In this document: one piece after another, positions 10,357 to 23,464 of the stretch | Layout: every line of letters begins with the position of its first letter | How positions within the stretch are numbered: the first letter of the stretch is position 1 | NCBI GenBank assembly: GCA_015680905.1 | Contig: CM027378.1 | Location: 104,801,501 to 104,865,500, forward strand | Length of the DNA: 64,000 nt | Direction: 5' to 3' | Source of the DNA: Coptis chinensis | Taxonomy: Eukaryota; Streptophyta; Magnoliopsida; Ranunculales; Ranunculaceae | Notes under the pieces: generated by a model | The model's input: only the letters and a program-made list of their open reading frames with translations | Database searches by the model: none | What the model was told of the DNA's origin: nothing | Translations under genes and position numbers: made by a program

Positions 10357-11865
10357 TGATAAAAGATAAAAATGACAGTTTTACCTATGAATAAGCGATA
10401 AAACTCAAATGTAAGTAAAACTAAAGCTATTTTCGTGCTTATATATCAAAATTCTACACTCTCGATGCTATTGCAATAAGTGGAGTAGAGAATTCGTTCC
10501 ATTCCTAGTTCTTTAGAATTAATGTTAACGACAATTATCAGTTCTATCAAAGTCAATGAGAGTACGGATTAATGTAATTATGCTATCAACAAGGGAAATA
10601 ACGTAATCGAAATGTTCTTAATAATAAGACGACAATTAAAATACTAAGGTTCGAATCTAGATAAAGAGTTAGGGGGATTTGATTCCACCTTAATTCGACT
10701 TAATAAACTAGCAAGAATTGTTGTAATCCGAATTGCAATGCTTTCGCATAACAATTAGGTCATTCTAATCCTTAATTGTTCATAGTAATCTCTACCAACT
10801 AACAACTAGCATGTAAAGCAATCAAACACATTCTCATGGTGAACTAACTACTTTCTAGAATGGAATAGATTATTACCAACAATTCTACGCTAATAACAAT
10901 CAAGTTTCATCAATTAATCTTGAATCATTATACTATTATTTCTAACACAAGAACAAATAGAACAACTCATTATTGAATAAATGATTAAACTTTATAAATC
11001 TAATTTAATAATAGTCTAAGATTCAAAATGAATTAAAACTGAATTTAAAACTATGATTAAGAATAACTAATTATCAAATTAAGACAAACTAATTATGAAT
11101 TTAAGACAACTAAAGCTAAATAAGAATTGAATCATAAAACTAAGTTGAAATGATAAAACTAATTCTTTATTATAAACTAAATCTGATTCTAAATAACATT
11201 CATTTCTTTGTTCTAAAACTAATTAACTGAATGTAAAAAACTAGATCTAAAAACTAAGTTATTGGATTCTTCCTAAGTAAAAAACACAAGATATCTTAAG
11301 AGCTAAGTCTCTCATATGGAGGATACAAGATCCACAAATTCGTGCATGGGCTGAGGAGCCATGTTTTGGGCCGAAAATCAAGCCCAAAACCTTATTACTT
11401 CAGTCCACAAAGGGATTTTCAGCCATATTTGACTTCAACAGCCTTTTTGTCTACTTTTGTTCTTTTTATTGGATCAAGTCTTGTACCATTAGAAAGCTCT
11501 TTCCGAGCCGGTCGTTTTGACATAAGATAGGCCCAATTCCGAGCTCTGAGTACAAAGATACGACCTTCGGAAGTTCTGCTGACTTTTGTGCGCTGTTTCT
11601 GCCCGCGTTGACTTTGACTTTTCAGCTTTGACCGGGCTTTAAAAAGGCTTTTTTTCCTTGAATCTTGGCCTTTTATCATAGAACTTCTTAGCAACCAACT
11701 TTTGCTCCTTTATCTCGCAAAAAGGGCGCATTTCTGCACATATTTGACTCCAATGCCTGAAATACATAAGAACACGATAACAGTACTAACTTTTACTTAT
11801 TAATCACATAATTGGTTCATAGCGATAGTTAAAGGGGTTAAAACTACAATTTTGGGCTCTTATCA
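10357..11865 (-). repeat. 3' LTR of the Athila-like element
   Basis: 1,509 bp, direct repeat of 23750-25308. It differs by scattered substitutions and small indels. A 35-bp block present in the other LTR near 24306-24340 (AAGGCTTTCTCAAACCCC...) is absent here. Confidence 0.93.
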
Positions 11866-11881
11866 AACCACCCCCAAACAG
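11866..11881 (-). other. Polypurine tract of the Athila-like element
   Basis: Directly before the 3' LTR the minus strand reads GCTGTTTGGGGGTGGTT. The same TGTTTGGGGGTGG core recurs at 15308-15322 and 17308-17323. Confidence 0.75.
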
Positions 11882-13540
11882 CATTTTGCTTGTTCTCAAG
11901 CAAATATGAGAAATTAGAATAAGTGACCAAAAATGGAGTTCTAACTAATCTCGTTTCGCCGAGTGCGATTGCATTGACCATATGCAACAAGGCCTTAAAC
12001 CACTAGGAATTCTCTAGTGAACGAGTTATAGTCTCGTGAGAGTTTTCCAGTGAAGATACTCACAAACTTCATTTATACTACAACGACTAAGAAATAAAAC
12101 TATTGTTTCTTTATTTATGTCTCAATTATCTATACATCCCACTAAAACTAGCAATGAATACAGAATAATCAAGTCGAAACCTAAGCTAATATATGCATAA
12201 TAATCAATCATCTACGAATAAACATATATACAATGAGTAATACTATGAAATGCACTAATAGATCCGTTTCTGAAACCTTAGAATAGCGTCCTTAAGTAGG
12301 TCCTCACATAAAAGTCAAGACAAAAATACTCTGATTTTTCCGCTCAAGTTTCGCTACTCCAGTGTGCAGTGGGCACACTTTACTTTACAAACTCAATGAC
12401 ACATAAGGAAGCCGAAGTCGATCAAACACATCTGCCACTTACTATCACACTAATATATTCCTAATTGAGCTAGTGGTCTTTATTAGGTGTTGCGGGGATT
12501 AGGTGATGGTTTAAGAATGAAGGAAATGGATATTCAAAAAGGACAAATTTGAGATAATAGAGTCTTTATATTATGTAACTAGAGAAAACCTTGTTATTTT
12601 GCTTCTACACTTTGTTTCCATCCTTAGCCATTTTTTATTTTTCTTTGGCTTTTGACTCCTTTGATTTATGTTTTTTTTTTGGAGTTCTAACTCTTTATTT
12701 TATTTTTTTTTTTTTTTTTTTTTTTTGGATGAAACTTTCTTTTCTTATTTGAAGCAACTAACAAATTCTTGATTTCAAAGGTCTTTCTCTTTTCTATTCT
12801 TCATCTATATTCTCAGACTCATTCAAAGAATGGGTAGGTTGATTTTTTATTTTGTTTTGTTTTTGTAAAAGGGCAAAGGAATTGTGGTTTATGAAAGGCT
12901 AAAGAAATGATCAGAGGGGCGACTAGCGGAAAATAATTCATAGGTTTGAATTTTTGGCTATATCGATCCAAAGAGGGCCTAAATTCTCGTTTAGGATATG
13001 GTATAGTGATCAAGCAAGTGGACGTGTGATTTATCTATCCGGAATTTACTTCTCCCTTGTGTCATTTCTCAAATATTTCACTCATATAAGGTTTTAGGCT
13101 ATATTCTCACAGGATTTGTAGAATAAGTGCTCTAGCCTAGATTTCAAAAACTTACTGCCAAACAATCATAGATACTCATGTAATATATTTATAGAAAGAT
13201 ACAAAGATTATTACCTACATATTAACCTAAGTTTCTAAAAACTATTCTAATGCAAAAGCTAACATGAGACTTCTAGATTATTAAAAGCATAGAGAAAGAA
13301 AGCAATACCAATATTCCTAAGTGTATAACATAATTTTTTTTATTATTTATTTATATATATATTTTTTTAATTTTGAAATTTTTACTAGAAAACAAGTGCA
13401 TATTGTACATATCTATATCCTAACAGATGCTTTAAATTATGTGTGTTTCAATGCCACACCCAAACAAGAAGCATGTCTTGTCCTCAAAGTATTGAAATAA
13501 AAAGGGTAGAAAAATACTATGGAAACGCATGCAATTTTAG
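11882..13540. other. 3' untranslated region of the Athila-like element
   Basis: No recognisable coding sequence. Contains T- and AT-rich tracts (12690-12726, 13330-13375). Short frames here have no support. Confidence 0.6.
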
Positions 13541-13703
13541 AACATCTGCAAAACAAGGTTAAAACATACTAATATAGAAAAATAAAAACAGACGCAACTC
13601 TATATGAGTTCCACCCGTTATGGGGTTAACAAAAGTAAATTGCTTGGGACATAAGCAGACACTAACTGAAACAAATAAAAAAAACTTACCTTATCTCCAG
13701 CGT

Positions 13704-14632
13704 TTAAGCGTCATCACTCTCCTCTTCATAGGACCAAGGTTCTTTTGCGTCCTGCCACGCTATGATAACTTGCCAAGCCTTTCGCCATGTATCATCAACC
13801 CGTGCTAACCTGTCAAGTGTTACTCGGTCTGATGGGGTGTAAGGAGCAATCAAATGATGTTGCACCTGCCATCCCTTCAAATATTTTAAGTTATAACTTC
13901 GAAAAACAGAACGAACCACACGAATTGGTGGGTCTCATGATTTCAACCCTAACCCAATCCGTGAACTGGGTACAAAATTCAGGTAAACAACTGCACATGA
14001 TGCGGCAAACCAAGACAGGCATAAAAAGATACTTATGCCTCATGCTATGAGCTCTCTTGAGACTAGCCACTAAAACTCTGGGAATGTCATATAGGCGACG
14101 TCCCTCAACTAAAGCAAGGAAAATGTCACCCGGCCGTAGTATTTGCGTAAAAACCGCCACTCCCTAAAATATTCATCAGGATGAATAACATGGTGGTGCC
14201 TACATTCTGGGATAGGCTACCAAGAGCTATGTTATATCGCCCTTGGTCCATTACACGAAACAAGCCTCCCCCATAATACTCGTGGAAACACGCATAGTCA
14301 TAGAGGTATGCATTATCAGTCATATATCCCCACGTGTTTGTAGGATCAAGCAAAGGCAATCCCGAAACCAACGCTACCAAAGACTTATTGAATTTCATTG
14401 TCGTGTCATTAATTACAATGGAGAATTTTTGTTCTCCATCAGGTTGACAAAATAAATTAACATTATTGTAGAAATATGCAGTAAGCTGAGGTGAATACAA
14501 GTCGTCATCACTTACCAGTAGATGCCGCCATCCTAACTGCAAGATCCTATCGCGGAACCAATCTCCATAGGTCTCGCTTCCCAACAAGTCTTCGAAAGAC
14601 TGCTCAGGTATGACTGTAGGAGATGTCATCAC
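13704..14632 (-). pseudogene. Env-like / Athila ORF-1 family module 2
   Basis: A 168-codon frame starts at ATG 14632 (MMTSPTVIPEQSFEDLLGSE) and includes WFRDRILQLGWRHLLVSDDD and YSPQLTAYFYNN. It then continues in shifted frames to about 13704. The pattern (an aromatic region, then 'FY.N.....' and a conserved 'PLLDP' segment) fits the Athila ORF-1 family found between integrase and the 3' LTR in these elements. Its function is unproven; it has been compared with retroviral envelope genes by position. I see no clear signal peptide or transmembrane segment. A GC-rich tandem repeat lies just upstream (14715-14905). Confidence 0.5.
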
Positions 14633-14714
14633 AATAACTACTCTCTAGAAGAGCTGCAAATGACCCTGGAAAACTCACAAAAAATCAAAAAAAATTCGGG
14701 GCTACAAAGGTCAG

Positions 14715-14905
14715 GGCGCGGGGTGCGCTCAGAAATAGCCTAGGTCGCGCTGTGTAACTCGAGCTCCAGGCGTTTCAACGCAGGGTGCGCTCAAAAATAG
14801 CCTAGGTAGGGCGCGAGTCGCGCTCCTATGTAACTCGAGCTCCAGGTGTTTCAGCGTAGGGTGCGCTCAAATATAGCCTAGGTAGGGCGCGGGGCGTGCT
14901 CCTTG
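14715..14905 (-). repeat. GC-rich tandem repeat before env-like module 2
   Basis: Three copies of a unit with GGGTGCGCTCAAAAATAGCC (starts at 14721, 14783, 14859) and CTCGAGCTCCAGG. Related copies lie at 23465-23605, ahead of gag in the same element. Confidence 0.85.
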
Positions 14906-15594
14906 TGTGAATAGCAGGATGAAGTGAAAAACAGAAGGAAAAAATTTAGAGGTTTAAGGTGAGAGATGCAAGTGAGATGTGTGGATTGTGAGTGTAGAAT
15001 GAATCAAGTATATATAGGGTTTTAGTTTCTAAAACGAATCAACAAGTTGCCAAAATTTTTGAAGGCAATTGCCGGAAACAAAATATTTCCAAAACCTAAA
15101 ATGGAAACAACCCAGATTCATTATTCCAAAACAAACCTAATATATTTTAGATTGAATTTAGAATAACAACTTCCTAACTGATTGAAATTTCATCCTACCA
15201 CAATATCTAATCCTAGCCACACCAATATTGGCAACATTCTCAACCAACTCATTGCAAAATTACTTCTAAAATGGTGGATCAGATAAAAGCAATGCTAAAA
15301 ATAATAATACCACCCCCAAACAATTCGGGAAGGTGGGATTTACGCAAAAATCATTGCATGCTTAGACAAAACCCAATTTAAATTAAAATAGAAATTCAAA
15401 TAACAATTAACTACATAATTCAAATTTAATTACTGAATTTAACAACTTAATATCCAAACTACTAAAAACAATAAAAACAACGTCAAAACAACAAATTTCC
15501 TAAACTACTAGCCACGAGATGAAGATGGGCCCTGGAATGAAGATGGACCCGAGCCATCCGTCCTTCGGCGACGACGATCATGCCTCACAGACTC

Positions 15595-16629
15595 TTATAA
15601 GGAAGAACCCCCCATGGGGGGCATACGTTCTAAAATTTCCACTTGGAACCGGTGCTGTGCCTCCATAAATGCCTTCATCTCTACCCAACGCTCATCCTCA
15701 CGCTGGACGATAGTCTCCATGTTAGCATGGAGATCCTTTTGACCATCGTTGAGCAATTCAAAATTCGTCTGAAGGTTCTTTTGGTTTCGTTGGATTCTAA
15801 CTTGCCTAGTCCGAAGGTCTTCACAAATATTATTAAGGGAACGCAAGCCACGATGCAGCATTGACATGCGTTCTACATCAGAAATACACCTCTATAAGGC
15901 ATTGGCATCAAAACATGTCGTATCCTCCTCCTCATCATCCGAATCAACTACCCTATCCTCCGGCAACCTCCAAGTCTTCTGGATACACTCCGTATAAATA
16001 TTTGCATTTGAATGCAACTTTAACATAATATGATCAGATTTTGTAACAGCCCCAAAAGACATCATGATCTTAGTGATCAAAACAGGGAAGGATGCAATAT
16101 TCTTTCCAACTCCTCTAATCATATTTAATATAAAATCGAGGATGCATAATTTATACCTCTTATCCTGCAATATCCAGAGAATGTGCAGACAATTCAACCT
16201 GATGTCGTTGACTTTCTCTTTCCCAATGACGTTCTTACCAATCCACTGAGCTACATCCAGCTGGTTGGTTCACAAAGATGACTGTCGGACACAATGTGAA
16301 TTCGGATTATATTGTCCCTCCATGACAGTGTCTCTCATCAATGCAGGAACTCCAGCATACTGGGATTCCTGCAAGGTGGCTTCTAGATGGGGTTTTAGCG
16401 TAATGCCTAAAATATCAGCCAACAACTTTCTAGAAACTTCTCTCCTCTTCCCAGTCACCTTCACAAAAAATTTCTGACCCTCCAACTCCCTCTTCTTATA
16501 AAATTGCAACACCAAATCGGAGTGGTAGAAGTCATTCTCCGAATACCACAAACCTTTCCAATTCCGCTGAATCATCTCGTCACTAAAAAACGGCGTAAAG
16601 TGGTCGGCAGTAAAAGCTTGTTCCGGCAA
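15595..16629 (-). pseudogene. Env-like / Athila ORF-1 family module 1
   Basis: Three minus-strand frames in succession. 16629-16270 begins MPEQAFTADHFTPFFSDEMI and includes WYSENDFYHSDLVLQFYKKR and VSRKLLADILGI. 16197-15892 ends in an acidic stretch (DSDDEEEDTT). 15867-15595 looks coiled-coil (RIQRNQKNLQTNFELLNDGQ). The 'FY....V.GK....S...I...LGI' arrangement fits the Athila ORF-1 family. Together they look like one protein broken by frameshifts. It is similar in plan to module 2, and each is preceded by a polypurine-like sequence. Confidence 0.5.
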
Positions 16630-17689
16630 AAGTCTTCGTTTTTTAGTCGTTGAAGTTTGGAGTCGATTTGTGGGCTTGAGTGCAATGTGGGGAATGAGTT
16701 TGAATCAAACTCACTCAAAATTTTGGAGTGGGCGCAGTGGTGGTTGAATTTGTTGGTTTTTTCTCTATATTTTTGTGGTTAAACTGTTGATAATGGTGGT
16801 GGAGATGATGTGGAGAAGATTTGGAGTGGGGGAAACCTTTTTGGTGTGGTGGTATTTGGATTTCTCTTTTTTTTTGTTAGGGTTTGGCTGGTGTTAATGG
16901 CGGAATGAAGAAGATGAAATCGCGATCTGTTTTGTGTTTGAGGAAGGAGACGCACATGCGTGCGAGATTTGGGCCCAAGCCCAATAAATTTCAAAAATTA
17001 CCCATTTTATCTTTATGCGCACAAACTTCAAACTAAATTTCTCGGTTCGTTATCGGTCCGATATTTTCGAATGAGATATGGAAACGATCAGGAGAATTTT
17101 CCAATCCAATGATCCATAAAACACTCTATTCTAACTATGGTTGACATATAAAAAGGTGAAAAATGCCTCGAAGTGTGTGAATGACGTAAATTATGCGAAC
17201 AAATGAAATCTAAATTCATAGATAATGTCAACCCGAATCAAAATACGATTAAACGGCATACGCAACAAAAATGGAAAGTTGAACAATCAAAGATGGAAAG
17301 ACCAACACTCCACCCCCAAACAAATTTTATAGAACAGAGTTTAGAAAATTTGTTTTAAACATGAGTCTTTTAAAGTCAGATTCCCGAGACTTCTTAGATT
17401 ACTATTTTTATGGTTTTAACTTTTTTTTTTCTTTTTATAAATACGTATTAATATAAGGAAAACAAAAGCAATAAAGACATAATTCACACCATAAAGGAAC
17501 ATGACTCAAAAACCGAGAAAACATGCAAGAGCGGAAAACGTGAATTATGTTAAACGTGGTTTTAGGATCCAGTACTTACAGCCACACACTCCATAGGGAG
17601 GGTCCGGTTACCTGAATGGTGCACTTATCAATATATGGAAGTGTAAGGAAGTACACCAAACAACAAAGGTCAGTCCTCATAGACGGGGT

Positions 17690-18960
17690 CCTATAAAAGG
17701 ACTTCTTCCACATCAGGGGACATTAACTCGTGAAAATGTTTTAACCGTTGGCCATTGACTTGAAAGGTACTGTTGTCCTTGGGATTTACCAAGGTGATTG
17801 CCCCGTAAAGAGTGACTTCAGTAACCAGAAGGACTAGACCAACGGGTTTTAATTTTCAAGAAAAATATGCAAACGGGAGTTATAAAGCAAGACCTTTTGA
17901 CCAACCACAAACTCTTTGTGCAAGATTTGCTTATCATGAACACGTTTCATGTTAGCTTTATAATCCTTTCGCGAGATCATAAGAATCGCTCAGATTTCTT
18001 CAAGCTCATTCAATTACAACTTGCGCTTGACACCCGCCTCATCAAAATTGAAGTTAAGGCTTTTTATAGCCCACATAGCACTGTGCTCCAATTCAATGGG
18101 CAAATGACAAGGTTTACCAAATACAACTCTGAAGGGAGACATACCTATAGGAGTTTTAAAAGCAGTCATATACGCCCATAAGGCATCAGTTAGACGTTTA
18201 GACTAATCTTTCCTATCAGGATTTACAGTTGTTTATAAGATCTTTTTTATTTCTCTATTAGAAACTTATACTTGGTCGCTAGTTTGTGGATGATAAGGAG
18301 TTGCCACTTTATGTGTAACTCCATACTTTTTAACTAGAGACGCAATAACTCTGTTGCAAAAATGTGCTCCACCATCACTAATGATGGCTTTAGGAATGCC
18401 AAACTGACAGAAAATGTATTCCTTAACAAAAAAACACAACTGTCTTATGGTCATTGCTACGACAAACCATGACCTCTATCCATTTAGACACGTAGTCCAC
18501 GACAACTAGAATATATATAAAACCATGGGAAACAGAAAAAGGACCCATGAAATCAATGCCCCATACATAAAAAATTTCTACCACCATGATTGGGTTTAAT
18601 GGCATCATGTAACGCTTAGTGATTTGCCAAAGTTGTTGGCAACGAACATATGTCTTGCAATGCACTTGGGCATCTTTAAAAAGGGTAGGCCAATAAAACC
18701 CACATTGAAGAATTTTAGCAGCTGTTTTCATAACACTAAAATGGCCACCACACTCTTTGTCATGGCAGAACGATATAACCTCATTATATTCCCACTGGGG
18801 AATACAACGACGAATAATCTGATCCGCACAATACTTAAAAAGGTAGGGCTCATCCCAGTAGTATAGCTTAACTCTGGCCAAGAACTTCTTACGTTCATTT
18901 CTTAACCAAACATCAGGAAGAATATCAGACGCTAAATAATTCACAATGTCAGCATACCAT
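17690..18960 (-). pseudogene. Integrase of the Athila-like element
   Basis: Frame 18944-18423 carries the HHCC zinc finger (CHDKECGGHF ... CKTYVRCQQLW) and the first catalytic region WGIDFMGPFSVSHGFIYILV. Frame 18454-18266 carries the second (AIISDGGAHFCN) and TPYHPQTSDQV, followed directly by TAA where the catalytic Glu codon of the D,D-35-E triad is expected. Downstream, in broken frames, are [20 protein letters not shown] and [14 protein letters not shown] (integrase C-terminal region), with a tail ending near 17690 (NGQRLKHFHEL). It inserts retroelement cDNA when intact. Here it cannot be functional. Confidence 0.88.
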
Positions 18961-19044
18961 GGTGCAGAAAAAATAGCATACAGATGCTCATCAGGAAATG
19001 AGTTAGGTATGGACTCAGAATCATTATCATCATCATTTGTTAGT

Positions 19045-20568
19045 CTAGATAAGTGGTCGGCAACTATATTTTTGATCCACCCCTCTTTTGTCCTTTATTT
19101 CTAATGTGAACTCTTGCAGGAGAAGAATCCATTGGATTAATCTTTGCTTAGCATCCTTCTTTGCGAGAAGGTACCTAATGGCTGCATGGTCCGTGTAAAC
19201 TAAAGTCTTAGTACCAACCAAATAAGGACAAAACTTATCTAAAGCATAAACGACATCTAAGAATTCTTTTTCCGTAGTTGTATAATTCCTTTGAGCATCG
19301 TTTAAAGTTTTACTAGCATAATAAATGACAGTGGACTTATTATCTAGTTTCTGACCTAACACAACACCAACGACATAATCACTAGCATCACACATGAGTT
19401 GGAAAGGTTTAGACCAATCGGGAGGCTGTATAATGGGTGCAGATGTTAAGGCAGCTTTTAAAGTTTCAAAAGCCTGTTTACAGTTAAAATTAAAATCAAA
19501 GATGACATCCTTTAAAAGAAAATTAGTCAAAGGCCTAGCTATTTTTGAAAAATCTTTGATAAAGCACCTATAAAACCCTGTATGGCCTAGAAAGGCTCTA
19601 ATATCACGGACAGTCCGTGGTATAGGTAGAGACGCTATCTTATCTAGTTTGGCCTTATCTACTTCGATGCCATCACTAGATACAATGTGACCTAGCACTA
19701 TTCCCTTTTTCACCATGAAATGACATTTTTCCCAATTTAAAACCAGACTCTTCTCTTCACACCGTGTCAAAACCTTAGATAGGTTAGACAGGTAATCAGT
19801 GAAAGAGTCTTCATAGATAGAAAAATCATCCATGAAAACTTCCATAAAGCGTTCTACCATGTCACTAAATATATGAAGCATACACCGTTGGAAGGTACCA
19901 GGAGCATTACAAAGGCCAAAAGGCATTCGTTTATAGGCATATGTTCCAAAAGGACATGTGAAGGTAGTCTTTTCTTGGTCATCAATATCAATAATAATCT
20001 GAAAATAGCCAGAGTAGCCATCCAAAAAACAATAAAAAGTATGACCAGCTAGACGTTCAAGCATCTGATGTATAAATGGTAAAGGAAAATGATCCTTTCG
20101 TGTCATGGCATTTAAACTTCTATAATCAATAAAGATCCTCCATTTCATAGGACCATGCGTGGAAACATATTCACCCTTAGCATTACATATCATGGTAATC
20201 CCTGATTTCTTAGGAACTACATGAATGGGACTTACCCATTCGCTATCGGAGATTGGGTATATGATACCCGTATCGAGTAAACGTAAAACTTCTTCCCTGA
20301 CCACCTCTTTCATGGCAGGGTTCAAGCAACACTGAGGTTCGCGAGAAGTCTTTGTGTTATCCTCCAAATGGATACGATGAGTGCAAACATTAGGGTCAAT
20401 TCCCTTAATGTCGTCTAGGGACCAACCAATCGCAGAACGATGTTCCCTAATTACCCTAATCAACCGTGCCTCTTCATCCGCATATAACAGAGAAGATATA
20501 ATTACCGGATGACTACCATCCGGATCAAGTTGAATATACTTTAATTCAGAAGAAAGAGGTTTAAGCAT
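19045..20568 (-). CDS. Reverse transcriptase and RNase H of the Athila-like element
   Basis: A 507-codon open frame. RT motifs in order: [73 protein letters not shown], and the catalytic FMDDFSIY (F-x-D-D). Then [33 protein letters not shown] and the RNase H domain with [25 protein letters not shown] and [12 protein letters not shown]. The Asp and Glu residues expected for activity are all visible. It is separated from the protease frame by a stop/frameshift region (20568-20774) and from integrase by another break, so the polyprotein is no longer continuous although this segment is open. Confidence 0.95.
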   Translation of the reverse strand: MLKPLSSELKYIQLDPDGSHPVIISSLLYADEEARLIRVIREHRSAIGWSLDDIKGIDPNVCTHRIHLEDNTKTSREPQCCLNPAMKEVVREEVLRLLDTGIIYPISDSEWVSPIHVVPKKSGITMICNAKGEYVSTHGPMKWRIFIDYRSLNAMTRKDHFPLPFIHQMLERLAGHTFYCFLDGYSGYFQIIIDIDDQEKTTFTCPFGTYAYKRMPFGLCNAPGTFQRCMLHIFSDMVERFMEVFMDDFSIYEDSFTDYLSNLSKVLTRCEEKSLVLNWEKCHFMVKKGIVLGHIVSSDGIEVDKAKLDKIASLPIPRTVRDIRAFLGHTGFYRCFIKDFSKIARPLTNFLLKDVIFDFNFNCKQAFETLKAALTSAPIIQPPDWSKPFQLMCDASDYVVGVVLGQKLDNKSTVIYYASKTLNDAQRNYTTTEKEFLDVVYALDKFCPYLVGTKTLVYTDHAAIRYLLAKKDAKQRLIQWILLLQEFTLEIKDKRGVDQKYSCRPLI

Positions 20569-20774
20569 CAGGGTGGTGGGAATGTCGATAAAGGTTTCTG
20601 GTGGTTCCTCATCTTGAGTAGTGAAGACTTGTTTAGGTAGCAGGTCTTCAAACTTCGATAGATGGAAAACGAGAGATGGTCTATGGTAGGTGTAGACTCG
20701 AAGAGGGCATTTACTTCCTCTACGTAGGAGTCATCCTCAAAATCTGAACTTCCAAAGGAAATGAATTTATGCAT

Positions 20775-21824
20775 CTAGTTTTCTAGAAATGTGTTATTAA
20801 AATAGTCTTGAACTAAGCTCTCGATCATGCTAACCTCCCCATCTACAGATGAATCTGGTAAATGTTTCATCATTTTAAAAGCATTGACCTCAACAGAAAG
20901 ATGGCCAAAAGACATGGACATCGAACCATCGCGGTAATTTATAAACGCATTGGCAGTTGCCAAGAAGGGACGCCCTAAGATGATCGAAACAGAGTCATTA
21001 GTGACTTCTGTATCAAGGATAACAAAATTAGTAGGATAGTAGAAATCCTGAATCTTAACAAGCACGTTTTTAACCACACCCTTAAGATACTTAATAGACC
21101 GATCCGGTAATTGCAACGTCATTTTAGTAGGTTGCATCTCCCGTAGACCGATTTGTTTGTATAAATAATACGGGAGTAAGTTAACACTCTCCCCCAGGTC
21201 TAATAAAGCGGTCGTCGTGTGGGAATCTCCTAAGGTGCATTGTATAGTAGGACGACAAGGGTCCTTGTAGTTAACGATTCCATTATGTTCGGATAAAGTT
21301 GGAAACTGTTCAGTTAAAAAGGTATCTTTAGGAATATTTGTTTTATGCCTAGTAATGCACAACTCTTTAAGAAACTTAGCATGATAAGGTAACTTTTTAA
21401 TTGCTTCCAGAAAGGGTAGGCTTATCGTTAGATTTTTGAAAACCTCCCTAATCTTATCGAAATTCGTATCCTTGGTTAACATGGCTAATCTTTGAGGAAA
21501 CAGTGGTTTTTCTCTATATTTAGCATATGGATCAACATAATGTCTAACCTTGGCTTTTTGTTTCTTAGGTTGTGGTTTAACTGGTACCTCTACAGGGGTA
21601 GGATCTTCAATTTCTATTTCGATATCTAGTTCAATATCCGGTGTAGGGATGATTGGTGGGGTAACTACAGGCATAGTTACGGCTTTATCAACCACTCTAC
21701 CATAACAGAGAGTGGTGATGGCCTTTAGCTCACCTACGTTTCCATTTTCATTACTAGTATTACCGTTTACTTCAAAGGCTATGTTTGTTGTTTTAGGATT
21801 AGACATCGCTTGACCTGGAAACAC
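20775..21824 (-). CDS. Gag C-terminus and aspartic protease of the Athila-like element
   Basis: A 349-codon frame. The first third is Pro/Glu-rich linker (IELDIEIEIEDPTPVEVPVK). A conserved RLAMLTKDTNFDKIREVFKN block follows, then the protease: ALLDLGESVNLLPYYLYKQI (active-site D-L-G) and SIILGRPFLATANAFIN. This order is characteristic of Athila-type gag-pol. It ends in a stop at 20775, short of the RT frame. Confidence 0.88.
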   Translation of the reverse strand: MFPGQAMSNPKTTNIAFEVNGNTSNENGNVGELKAITTLCYGRVVDKAVTMPVVTPPIIPTPDIELDIEIEIEDPTPVEVPVKPQPKKQKAKVRHYVDPYAKYREKPLFPQRLAMLTKDTNFDKIREVFKNLTISLPFLEAIKKLPYHAKFLKELCITRHKTNIPKDTFLTEQFPTLSEHNGIVNYKDPCRPTIQCTLGDSHTTTALLDLGESVNLLPYYLYKQIGLREMQPTKMTLQLPDRSIKYLKGVVKNVLVKIQDFYYPTNFVILDTEVTNDSVSIILGRPFLATANAFINYRDGSMSMSFGHLSVEVNAFKMMKHLPDSSVDGEVSMIESLVQDYFNNTFLEN

Positions 21825-21839
21825 ACCTTTGGGTTGTAC

Positions 21840-23227
21840 TTTCTCTTGGGCTAATTGCTATAAGGAAAGTTGGATGGACTGTAAAATCTATTGTTAGGTT
21901 TGCATAAAGGCGTCGAAACGATCCGGTTGTGGAGGAGTGTTTGTTACAGATTGTGTGACAGGAACTATGTCACGTTGATTATTAATGGGTGGGTTGTGAT
22001 AATTATTATTTACCAGAACGATACCTCTATTAGCATTATAATTATTATTGTTATAATTATTATAATTCCCTTGTCCTTGTCCTTGTCGTGGTAGAGCTTG
22101 GTTATAATTGTTTGCTAGCCTAACATTTTGATTATTATACCCTGGAGGTGTAACTTGTTGATTATTTCTCCATCTGAAGTTGGGATGTTGTCTCTAAGGG
22201 GCGTTAGGAATGGGATAGCTATTAATGGAGCAAACATTATCTGTTTGTGATGTTTGATGCTCGTAGGCGAAAGGACAATAGGAGTTGGGATGCTTATGAC
22301 TCAAACAGAAATTACATGGATTAGAGTTGACATTCATAACGGGGATAGGCTTTTGTTGAATAGAAATAGCTTATACCTTTCTAGTGAGAGATTCAATTAA
22401 AGTTTTAAGCTAAGGATCAGGTTTAATCTCAAACATACCGGCAGCCTTAACTGTTGAAAAAGAACTAGCGGAGTGGGGGATATCGTCACTACCCCCCCAG
22501 TTATTATTACGCTTTGTTTGATCTTCTAAAAACTTATAAGCCTCTGAGGCTCCTTTACTGAGGAAACTACCCCCATTCATTATATATAGGACCTCTTTAT
22601 GGTGGTGTAAAAGTCCCTTGAAAAAGGCACGAACTAACATGTTTTTCGCGAGGTTATGAAGTGGACACACTATAAGAAGGTCAATGAAACAATTCAAGTC
22701 TCTGAAAAGGATTCATGAGGATTCTGTCAAAAAAAATGAATCTTGGAAAGCATTTCATCTGTCTTCAGTGGTGGGTAAAAATGTTCCATGAATAGTTGAA
22801 CAAGTTTGGCCCATGAGTCCACAGAATTAGGCGCTTGGGTAGTTAACCAAGACGCCGCCTTGTCGGCTAGGGTGAAAGGAAATACCCCCAGTTTAATTTG
22901 TTCCGCACTAACCGTAGGATGATGGAATGTGGTAAGGACTTGTTCAATCCTACGCATATGCTGATAAGGTTTTTCATGGTCTAACCCATGAAAAATGGGT
23001 AACAAATTAAATATATTTGGGGGGATTCAGAAATCCCCCACTGGGTCTGCAAGAACGATGCAAGATTTTGGGCTATCGTTCAAGGATTTGTAAAAGTCAA
23101 AGAGAGGAGACTCTCTTTCTTCATCCATTATTTCAGGTGTGGTGTGTGGTATACGAGATAGGTTTGTGTGTTGACGTTCACGATAGATTACGTTAATCGT
23201 TTTTTCTCTACCTGACATTAATCTCAT
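21840..23227 (-). pseudogene. Gag of the Athila-like element (broken)
   Basis: Fragments in several frames. 23227-23027 is the N-terminus. 23005-22727 carries the Retrotrans_gag signature (LGVFPFTLADKAASWLTTQA, then SWAKLVQLFMEHFYPP). 22697-22410 carries CPLHNLAKNMLVRAFFKGLL and a conserved GGSFLSKGASEAYKFLED. Around 22255-22305 is a zinc knuckle, CNFCLSHKHPNSYC, with exact C-x2-C-x4-H-x4-C spacing, followed by an Asn/Gln-rich stretch. Gag forms the particle and binds element RNA. At least three frame breaks disable it. Confidence 0.82.
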
Positions 23228-23464
23228 GCAAGGCTAAGTCTAATATTAAAGAAATACGACAACAGTCAAAATAACCCTGATATGCTAGTATAAATCCTCT
23301 AATAGGAGATGCGAGGAGTGGAAGAAAGAAGTATCTGAATGCCTCCTTGCTTCGCTTATGAATAGCGTCTTGTATACGCGAGCTCAGTGTATTTAACAAG
23401 TTAGAAACACTGAATAACTTGAAGAAATGGAAGTCTGTACTAACTGGTAAAAATTGGGCTATTC

